A program made the translations under genes and the position numbers. Shown here in pieces: positions 1 to 4,463 of a stretch of DNA of 5,109 nucleotides (position 1 is the stretch's first letter; every line of letters begins with the position of its first letter). The notes beneath the pieces are model-generated. The model made no database searches and was not told the DNA's origin. It saw only the letters and a list, made by a program, of their open reading frames with translations. Source of the stretch: Candidatus Zixiibacteriota bacterium (lineage in GTDB: Bacteria > Zixibacteria > MSB-5A5 > UBA10806); assembly GCA_003520965.1 (NCBI GenBank), contig DOTU01000365.1, positions 1 through 5,109 on the forward strand, in the 5' to 3' direction.

Positions 1-402
1 TTTGGTAATCTGCTCGCCTGCCGCATGGGCCAATGCGAGATATTTATCGTGACCTTTACAGTCCTTTAGGGCTGCCGCGGCCCGGGCCATGGCCTCATAA
101 GCGAAGGCGAGATCGAAATCGCCAAAGCCGTGATGCTCGCAAATTTTTAGCGATCTCTTGGCATGATGTAAGGAGGTTTCGGCCATTCCCAAAACCGCTG
201 CGACATGCGAAATCATCCACTCTCCGCGGGCTTGATTCAGGTCTGTCCCCGCCGCTCGCCAATGATAACAGGAGGCGTAGGCGCATTGAAGCATCATTTC
301 GTCGTCGTCGTCGCCGCGATTTTCCATATCCAGAAACTGCCAGGTCTTGTTGAAAAGCTCAATAGCCAATTGTTTGCTCTGGGCTTCGTTCAAGTCGCTC
401 AT
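1..402 (-). CDS. Conserved small helical protein of unknown function (3' part missing)
   Basis: This reading frame starts at an ATG at 402 and stays open for 134 codons to the first base of the window, so the C-terminus is missing. A strong Shine-Dalgarno, GGAGG, lies 6 nt before the ATG. The protein begins MSDLNEAQSKQLAIELFNKT. It has no signal peptide or membrane segment, so it is probably cytoplasmic. Residues 31-35 form an acidic run (DDDDE) encoded by repeated GAC codons. The rest looks all-helical, with Ala-rich amphipathic segments at about 65-90 (SHVAAVLGMAETSLHHAKRS) and 97-130 (AFAYEAMARAAAALKD), spaced like a pair of TPR-type helices. Trp21, Cys40, Cys45, Trp49 and His90-His91 stand out, but no catalytic motif is clear. 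I recall similar short hypothetical proteins in varied bacteria but cannot name a function. The terminator at 516-544 separates it from the upstream cytochrome gene, so it probably has its own promoter; I see only weak candidates at 410-500. Confidence 0.85.
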   Translation of the reverse strand, partial: MSDLNEAQSKQLAIELFNKTWQFLDMENRGDDDDEMMLQCAYASCYHWRAAGTDLNQARGEWMISHVAAVLGMAETSLHHAKRSLKICEHHGFGDFDLAFAYEAMARAAAALKDCKGHDKYLALAHAAGEQITK

Positions 403-515
403 ACTTTGCCTCCTATCGCTATGCTGGTTGCTTAATCTTGCATGTATAATGGGAGATAACAAAGGTAATATACAACCTTATTATTTTGATCTGTTAAATT
501 TCGCTCTCTTTATCC

Positions 516-544
516 AATAAAAACGGGGCCCAATGGCCCCGGTT
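516..544 (-). terminator. Rho-independent terminator of the cytochrome c gene
   Basis: On the minus strand a 7-bp G+C-rich stem (CGGGGCC pairing with GGCCCCG, 524-530 with 535-541) closes a 4-nt loop and is followed at once by TTTTTATT. This is the classical intrinsic terminator layout. It lies about 40 nt beyond the cytochrome stop codon. On the plus strand the stem is followed by TTAAAAAT, not a T-run, so it should act on minus-strand transcription only. Confidence 0.8.
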
Positions 545-583
545 AAAAATCTTAATAATTTCGACTTAAAATCACTTAGAATC

Positions 584-1174
584 TTAAGGCTTGCCTTTAC
601 CCTCGGTTGGCGGAATTGGCTGTGGAACCTGATTCGATACCGGTGGAAGCGATTTTAGATAAGCAAAAATTGCCTTCAAATCCTCATCGCTCGACATGCC
701 GATCGTATACCAGGGCATTGGAGGTAAAATTTGGCGGCCGGCACCCATGTGTTTTCCTGTTCGCATGGCCCTAATAAAAATATCAGCTGTCCAGGATCCT
801 ATCCCGGTATTATTATCAGGTGTTAGATTGTAGGCGAAACTTGTTCCCCATCCGCCTACCCAGGCTGTAAGACCATTGTTTGTCAGGGCACCCCATCCTT
901 TTGGGCCAAATAATCCCGGTGGCGTAACCGGCAGGGTTTCATTGCTTGGATGACCGGAAAGTAAGCGGGTTTCGTCTGGTTGAGGTCCTTTTTCGGTCAT
1001 AACCTTGGGGCTGTGGCAATCGTTGCAGCCGCCGAGGGTGACAAGATATTGGCCTCTTTTTTCCATAGTAACGGTCGACGAGTTTACCTTATTTTTTTCC
1101 TGTGAGCCGGCAATCGAAATTAATCCCACAGCTAACAAAACCAGCAGCACAAGCCATACTACTTTTTTTCCCAT
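584..1174 (-). CDS. Exported monohaem c-type cytochrome
   Basis: A 196-residue electron-transfer protein. Residues 1-23 form a signal peptide or membrane anchor: two lysines, then VVWLVLLVLLAVGLISIAG. The single haem-binding motif is C50-N-D-C53-H54 in the context LGGCNDCHSPK. The probable distal axial ligand is Met153 in ILPPMPW, with Met160 the alternative. The end, SDEDLKAIFAYLKSLPPV, is the usual C-terminal helix of class I cytochrome c domains. The stretch NLTPDNNTGIGSW (116-128) followed by FIRAMRTGKHM resembles the domains in the cytochrome subunits of alcohol and gluconate dehydrogenases, and cytochrome c-553-like proteins of Bacteroidetes. At about 140 residues the domain is longer than a minimal cytochrome, because of an insert at about 60-115. 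It should sit in the periplasm, covalently haem-loaded by a cytochrome c maturation system. GGAGG 5 nt before the ATG fixes the start. No dehydrogenase or oxidase gene lies next to it, so its redox partner is unknown. Confidence 0.93.
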   Translation of the reverse strand: MGKKVVWLVLLVLLAVGLISIAGSQEKNKVNSSTVTMEKRGQYLVTLGGCNDCHSPKVMTEKGPQPDETRLLSGHPSNETLPVTPPGLFGPKGWGALTNNGLTAWVGGWGTSFAYNLTPDNNTGIGSWTADIFIRAMRTGKHMGAGRQILPPMPWYTIGMSSDEDLKAIFAYLKSLPPVSNQVPQPIPPTEGKGKP

Positions 1175-1206
1175 AGTTTCCTCCCCTTTAAATGGATTAC
1201 GGTTAT

Positions 1207-1227
1207 TTGCGCGCTAACCAGCCGCAA
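1207..1227 (-). promoter_or_regulatory. Bulged inverted repeat upstream of the cytochrome gene
   Basis: TTGCG-C-GCT (1207-1215) pairs with AGCCGCAA (1220-1227) across a 4-nt AACC loop: eight base pairs with one bulged C. It lies 33-53 bp upstream of the cytochrome ATG. No T-run follows on either strand, so it is not an intrinsic terminator. It could be an operator or a 5'-UTR hairpin; it could also be chance. Confidence 0.3.
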
Positions 1228-1396
1228 TTAATAGAAACTTAATAGTATTCAATTTTGATGACCAAAATTACGCGATGGCGGTTACGGGGTCAAGCGAAAA
1301 ATCAGAAAAATCGGTAAAGGATAAAACCCGAAATGAGTAGACGGCTATTTGGAGACTACAAAGGACAATTAAAAATCCATAAAATTGAAAATTAGC

Positions 1397-1424
1397 TTGC
1401 TCTTAGAAAGTGGTTGCGTATTAT
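1397..1424 (+). promoter_or_regulatory. Weak sigma-70-type promoter candidate for the propeller gene
   Basis: TTGCTC (1397-1402) and TATTAT (1419-1424) are 16 bp apart. The -10 matches 5 of 6 consensus bases but the -35 only 3 of 6. It would give a 5' leader of about 105 nt. If the host uses a Bacteroidetes-type primary sigma factor, these boxes may not apply. Confidence 0.25.
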
Positions 1425-1524
1425 AAATAACGGTATTGATTGGCAGGATGTAGGTCATAGCCGGTTTTCCCACACTTTTTTGCGACCCCATCAAGAGCTT
1501 GCGCCATCATGTCGATAACAGATT

Positions 1525-1529
1525 GGGAG
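1525..1529 (+). promoter_or_regulatory. Ribosome-binding site deciding the propeller start
   Basis: GGGAG ends 7 nt before the ATG at 1537 but only 1 nt before the ATG at 1531. The spacing therefore favours 1537, giving MKNMGFRKLAL, over the two-codon-longer form starting at 1531. Confidence 0.6.
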
Positions 1530-1536
1530 TATGATT

Positions 1537-2793
1537 ATGAAAAACATGGGATTTCGCAAGTTGGCATTAACAGCAGCCATCGTTCTCTTTTTAATGAGCG
1601 GTTTGGCACATGCTCAGTGGTGGCTTTACATTCAAGGTTCCGTTCAAACTACCGGGCAGCCACACGATATGGCAATCCGGGGTAGTTACGCTTATCTGGG
1701 CGATTGGGATGCCGGTTTAGATGTAATTGATATCTCAAACCCTCACGCGCCCCAAAAAATATCGGGATATAACACCTCCGGACTGGCTAATTCGGTTGTG
1801 CTTTCGGGCAATTATGCATATGTCGCAGATTGGAACCGAGGTATGACAATTATCAATATCGCCAATCCTTCTAATCCTCAATTTGTTTCAATGTGGGATT
1901 CTCCGGGTCAAGCGGCAAATATTTATCTCTCCGGAGATTATGCCTATATCGCCGACTACAATGCCGGTTTAAGCATTGTGGATATTTCCAATCTTGCCTC
2001 GCCCCAGCCTGTATCGCGAAGCAATATCGGCAGCTTTGCTATCGGTATCTGGGGCCAGGGAAATTACATCTACGTGGCCAATTCGGTCAATGGCTTGAAG
2101 ACTTTTGATATTAGCGTACCGGATACCGCAGTGTTGGTTGATACTTATAATTCCGACGGTGATGCCTATAATATTACGGGTGGTAACGGATATCTGTATC
2201 TTTCGGATGGTTTACACGGAGTAAAAATTCTCTCGATGGCCGATCCGGCTCATCCAAGTTTTGTCTCGGTTATCGAAACGCCAGGTTTTGTCAACGATGC
2301 CAGTCTTTCGGATACTATCCTGTATATCGCCGATGATATAACCGGAGCGATAGCCGCCTCGATAGCCCAACCCGACTTGCCCTATATCATTGCGGTTTAT
2401 GACAGCCCTGGAACTGCAGTGGGAATATTCGGCAACACTCCATACGCCTACCTTGGGGATACCAATTCTTTTATCGACCTTATCCTAACTGATGTCGATG
2501 CCGTGAACGAAGATAATCAGGCTTTGCCTTCGGTGTTTGAAATAAGCAAAATTTATCCCAATCCGTTTAACCCTCAGGCAACGATCGAGTTTTCGCTAAA
2601 CCGCAGGCTGGGGATAAATCTCGATGCTTACGATCTGGCTGGCCGCCTGGTGGAGCATTTGGCCACCGGTGTTTATGAGCCGGGCGAACACGCAGTTGTC
2701 TGGAACGCCTCGAACTTACCATCCGGAATATACCTGGTGCGCCTTTCGAGCGGCAAGTATTCGAAATCGATGAAGATTACGATTCTAAAGTAA
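1537..2793 (+). CDS. Secreted LVIVD-repeat seven-bladed β-propeller with C-terminal sorting domain
   Basis: A 418-residue exported protein. Residues 1-26 are a Sec signal peptide (n-region with K and R, hydrophobic core, AHA before Q27). Residues about 29-320 hold seven repeats of exactly 42 residues. The strand motif YAYLGD recurs at 51, 93 (YAYVAD), 135 (YAYIAD), 177 (YIYVAN), 219 (YLYLSD), 261 (ILYIAD) and 303 (YAYLGD), and a DISNP-like turn recurs at 65, 107, 149, 191, 233 and 275. This matches the LVIVD repeat family, found in bacterial surface proteins. The first strand (28-40) aligns with the outer strand of other blades, which suggests closure of blade 7 by the N-terminus. Residues about 335-418 (IYPNPFNP, YDLAGR, SGIYLVRL, final lysine) match a type IX secretion type A sorting domain, or the closely similar FlgD-like Ig fold. 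It probably acts on the cell surface or is released, perhaps as a binding scaffold; no catalytic residues are visible. It appears to be a single-gene unit. An ATG at 1531 is possible but less well placed. Confidence 0.92.
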   Translation: MKNMGFRKLALTAAIVLFLMSGLAHAQWWLYIQGSVQTTGQPHDMAIRGSYAYLGDWDAGLDVIDISNPHAPQKISGYNTSGLANSVVLSGNYAYVADWNRGMTIINIANPSNPQFVSMWDSPGQAANIYLSGDYAYIADYNAGLSIVDISNLASPQPVSRSNIGSFAIGIWGQGNYIYVANSVNGLKTFDISVPDTAVLVDTYNSDGDAYNITGGNGYLYLSDGLHGVKILSMADPAHPSFVSVIETPGFVNDASLSDTILYIADDITGAIAASIAQPDLPYIIAVYDSPGTAVGIFGNTPYAYLGDTNSFIDLILTDVDAVNEDNQALPSVFEISKIYPNPFNPQATIEFSLNRRLGINLDAYDLAGRLVEHLATGVYEPGEHAVVWNASNLPSGIYLVRLSSGKYSKSMKITILK

Positions 2794-2798
2794 TATAT

Positions 2799-2849
2799 AG
2801 CTTTATCTAAATAGTCTATCTGCCGAAGCTGTTATTTTCGCATAAAGCT
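2799..2849. repeat. 8-bp inverted repeat at the convergent gene junction
   Basis: AGCTTTAT (2799-2806) and ATAAAGCT (2842-2849) are perfect reverse complements 35 nt apart. The left arm spans the stop codon of the minus-strand gene and lies 6 bp past the propeller stop. The inner part can form a short CGAA/TTCG stem. No T-run follows, so calling it a terminator would be guesswork. Confidence 0.25.
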
Positions 2850-3327
2850 GATGGTCAATTTTATTGGCGATATAACCAAGCCCGGATTGAACATTGAAAC
2901 TATGCTCAACCAAATCATCAACGATTAACACCGTTCCAATGGTTCGAAGATAATGCTTACCCGTTATCTTTCCCAAACTCAAGAGTAGCAACCCCGAATA
3001 CAGATGATGGTTTTCTATCGGATGAAACGAAGGATTATGAGCATCTTTTATATCCATCGAAAAGTATGGGTAGATTTTCTTAAAATTGAACCCGCGAAAG
3101 GAAAAACCAACCACCATTCTATTGCTTCCAACAATTTTATCCGGAATAGAAGAAATAACTGAGGATGGCACCTTAATTTTACCGGTGTTGAATACTTTAC
3201 TGCCTGAGTAATTGGGCACAGTGCTTCCGGCATTAACCGCGGGGGCTAAGATCAACAGGGCTAACGATGCTCCGCTTAACAATCGAATCGCCCCGAATAT
3301 AGCCGTCCATAAACCTCTGCCTGACAT
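2803..3327 (-). CDS. Exported protein of unknown function, His/acidic-rich C-terminal half
   Basis: I do not recognise a family. From the ATG at 3327 the product has 174 residues. Residues 1-33 look like a signal peptide (MSGRGLWTAIFGAIR, then a hydrophobic core ending APAVNA before G34). A β-like segment follows (about 40-90, with KIKVPSS and RMVVGFSFRGF). The C-terminal half holds clustered potential metal ligands: H97, H102, E105, H107, H108, H125, D137, D138, E141, H142, D158 and H159. Two modestly hydrophobic stretches, LYSGLLLLSLG (109-119) and LRTIGTVLIVDDLVEH (127-142), could be membrane-associated or buried helices. An upstream ATG at 3360 adds 11 residues, but it has no ribosome-binding site and makes an overlong n-region. 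The ATG at 3327 has AAAGGGG 8 nt before it. The stop lies 9 bp from that of the converging propeller gene. That this is a real gene is likely from length and signal peptide; function is open. Confidence 0.75.
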   Translation of the reverse strand: MSGRGLWTAIFGAIRLLSGASLALLILAPAVNAGSTVPNYSGSKVFNTGKIKVPSSVISSIPDKIVGSNRMVVGFSFRGFNFKKIYPYFSMDIKDAHNPSFHPIENHHLYSGLLLLSLGKITGKHYLRTIGTVLIVDDLVEHSFNVQSGLGYIANKIDHQLYAKITASADRLFR

Positions 3328-3393
3328 CTTAAACGCCCCTTTTGTAAAACTGTGTTTCATACTGCTATAGTAAGGTCAATCCCCGTGCCGTAT

Positions 3394-3411
3394 ATGTTCA
3401 ATTCGGAACAT
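3394..3411. promoter_or_regulatory. Operator-like dyad upstream of the exported unknown gene
   Basis: ATGTTC (3394-3399), a 6-nt gap, then GAACAT (3406-3411) form a perfect 18-bp dyad with the half-site spacing of a helix-turn-helix dimer site. It lies 66 bp upstream of the preferred start of the minus-strand gene. The GTTC/GAAC halves are inverted relative to Gram-positive LexA boxes (GAAC-N4-GTTC), so I do not call it LexA. Confidence 0.3.
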
Positions 3412-3522
3412 CCCCCGTATCTCCATGATTAACAAATGCTTATGGGACGCCATTGGGGCTGTGAGTTATTATTTAAACGTAATATATGCAACTGGGGTTA
3501 TAATTACTGAAACTGATTTACT

Positions 3523-3542
3523 CTATGCAAGAGGCAGCATAG
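3523..3542. promoter_or_regulatory. CTATGC/GCATAG inverted repeat
   Basis: CTATGC (3523-3528) and GCATAG (3537-3542) are perfect inverted 6-bp arms 8 nt apart. The core TATGC/GCATA also occurs singly at 3485-3489 and as a palindrome at 3590-3600, which suggests repeated binding sites for one regulator. Its location between divergent genes fits an operator, but no regulator gene is present here. Confidence 0.3.
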
Positions 3543-3550
3543 CCTGTAGA

Positions 3551-3566
3551 ATATTTGTACAAACAT
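3551..3566. promoter_or_regulatory. Near-perfect 16-bp palindrome
   Basis: A perfect 10-bp palindrome, TTTGTACAAA (3554-3563), extends to 16 bp with one mismatched pair (AT-A-TTTGTACAAA-C-AT). Such A+T-flanked palindromes are common repressor sites, but chance is possible. Confidence 0.3.
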
Positions 3567-3585
3567 AGTAGAGAAGGGAAACGGG

Positions 3586-3600
3586 ATGCGCATAATATGC
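3586..3600. promoter_or_regulatory. Overlapping palindromes ATGCGCAT and GCATAATATGC
   Basis: ATGCGCAT (3586-3593) is a perfect 8-bp palindrome. It overlaps GCATAATATGC (3590-3600), a perfect 5+1+5 dyad built from the same GCATA/TATGC half-sites as the repeat at 3523-3542. Confidence 0.3.
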
Positions 3601-3779
3601 CACTATTTTTCCTTTTCATGGTTTTAAGAAGTATTTCGGAGCATCCAGAATATCATGATTATGGCGATAAATAACGAAACCGGAGGCGAAATTGAATCGT
3701 AGAATGTAGCCATATGAAGAGCGCTATGACAAATTCATGAAATGGACAAAATTGTTTACGCCCTTTACAAATTCCTCGC

Positions 3780-3808
3780 TTGCCAGCAATCTTTGCGGGT
3801 CTTATTAT
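3780..3808 (+). promoter_or_regulatory. Near-consensus sigma-70-type promoter for the lpoB operon
   Basis: TTGCCA (3780-3785) and TATTAT (3803-3808) each match 5 of 6 consensus bases and are separated by the optimal 17 bp. Transcription would start near 3815, leaving a leader of about 55 nt before the lpoB ribosome-binding site. This is the best promoter match I found in the window. Confidence 0.55.
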
Positions 3809-3858
3809 CAATGCAGCGAAAGAAGATATTAATAAAACTTTGGGTTTATAACTCATTC

Positions 3859-3865
3859 GAGGAGG
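3859..3865 (+). promoter_or_regulatory. Strong ribosome-binding site for the GTG start of lpoB
   Basis: GAGGAGG ends 4 nt before the GTG at 3870. The near-perfect anti-16S match fixes this non-ATG start, because the next in-frame ATG lies after the signal-peptide core has begun. Confidence 0.75.
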
Positions 3866-3869
3866 AAAA

Positions 3870-4463
3870 GTGAGAAAAGTAACGCTTCTATTAGCCTTAA
3901 TGGCCCTGGTATCCTGCAGTTCCCACAGGCAGGTTAGCCGTATTGCACCGGATTCGGTAACCGACCTAAGCGGCCAATGGAACGACACTGACGCCAAACT
4001 GGTAGCGCAGGAAATGGTTTCGGATTGTCTGGCCAAGACCTGGCTCACCGATTTTTTACAGGTCAAGGGACAGAAACCGGTAGTTACGGTTGGCACCATC
4101 CGCAATATGAGCAGCGAGCATATTGACACTGATATTTTCACCAGCGATTTCGAGCGCGAGCTTATCAACTCAGGGAAAGTGAGATTTGTGGCCAGCCGCG
4201 ATCAACGAGGCGAGATCCGTAACGAGCGTGCCGACCAGCAGGAGAACTCCTCCGACGAAACCATGAAAAAATTCGGACGCGAAGTTGGCGCCGACTTTAT
4301 TCTCCTTGGTTCGGTCAGAACGATCACGGATGAAGTTGAGGGCCGTCATACGACCTTTTATCAAACAAATTACGAGCTAATTAATCTCGAAACCAATGAA
4401 AAGGTCTGGATCGGCGAGAAGGAGATTAAGAAAGGCATTTCACAGGGTAAGGTGAAATGGTAA
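3870..4463 (+). CDS. lpoB: LpoB-family outer-membrane lipoprotein, penicillin-binding protein activator
   Basis: A 197-residue lipoprotein, close to the 213 residues of E. coli LpoB. In E. coli LpoB is anchored in the outer membrane, reaches through the peptidoglycan and stimulates the bifunctional synthase PBP1B. Here residues 1-15 are a lipoprotein signal peptide with lipobox LVSC and the lipidated Cys16. The family signature follows: DLSGQWNDTDAKLVAQEM (32-49), then KPVVTVGTIRNMSSEHIDT (69-87), a β-strand and helix pattern like the TolB-N/CsgG-like fold, then GADFILLGSVRTI (140-152), and TNYELINLETNEKVWIGEKEIKK (166-188, the closing β-strands). The linker between Cys16 and the domain is short, unlike the long disordered linker of E. 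coli LpoB. It starts at GTG with a strong ribosome-binding site and lies behind a near-consensus promoter. It overlaps the next gene by 7 bp, so the two are probably translationally coupled. The family call is firm; which synthase it activates, if any, is inferred. Confidence 0.9.
   Translation: MRKVTLLLALMALVSCSSHRQVSRIAPDSVTDLSGQWNDTDAKLVAQEMVSDCLAKTWLTDFLQVKGQKPVVTVGTIRNMSSEHIDTDIFTSDFERELINSGKVRFVASRDQRGEIRNERADQQENSSDETMKKFGREVGADFILLGSVRTITDEVEGRHTTFYQTNYELINLETNEKVWIGEKEIKKGISQGKVKW

Larger units (their letters stand above)
1175..1536. other. Non-coding divergent spacer between cytochrome and propeller genes
   Basis: No convincing gene lies in this 362-bp stretch; the longest local frames are short and lack ribosome-binding sites. 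It must hold the promoters of both flanking genes. For the cytochrome a candidate on the minus strand is TTGACC, a 17-bp gap, then TAATTT (about 1263-1291), with a good -35 but a poor -10, so I do not list it separately. The hairpin at 1207-1227 and the weak plus-strand promoter at 1397-1424 are listed on their own. Confidence 0.6.
3361..3869. other. Long non-coding divergent spacer with dyads upstream of lpoB
   Basis: These 509 bp lie between two divergent genes and show no credible coding frame. Tiny frames such as an 18-codon one at 3618 have no ribosome-binding site. The stretch holds several short inverted repeats, a cluster of TATGC/GCATA half-sites (3485-3600) and the lpoB promoter candidate (3780-3808), listed separately. 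About 150 bp at 3610-3779 show nothing I can assign. Confidence 0.6.

Noticed and set aside
301..312. Four tandem GTC units as a possible phase-variable repeat
   Set aside because: A triplet repeat only changes the number of aspartates in frame, and four units are too few to suggest frequent slippage.
33..353. 106-codon plus-strand frame at the left end
   Set aside because: It lies opposite the real minus-strand gene, and the product is an implausible Arg/Pro-rich sequence caused by the GAC run and codon bias on the other strand.
445..450. Perfect TATAAT on the plus strand
   Set aside because: No -35 box lies 16-18 bp upstream, and both neighbouring genes are on the minus strand, so it would drive nothing but antisense RNA.
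1420..1511. Short minus-strand frame (about 29 codons, MMAQALDGVAKKCGKTGYDL...)
   Set aside because: It has no ribosome-binding site, resembles nothing I recognise, and is too short to separate from chance.
3618..3700. Tiny plus-strand frames of 15-18 codons in the lpoB upstream spacer
   Set aside because: They have no ribosome-binding sites and lie before the best promoter candidate, so a leader-peptide role is unlikely.
3659..4168. 169-codon minus-strand frame opposite the lpoB region
   Set aside because: Most of it is antisense to lpoB, whose family signature, lipobox and ribosome-binding site are clear. The translated product has no recognisable features, and it is rich in Ser, Arg and Cys as shadow frames often are.
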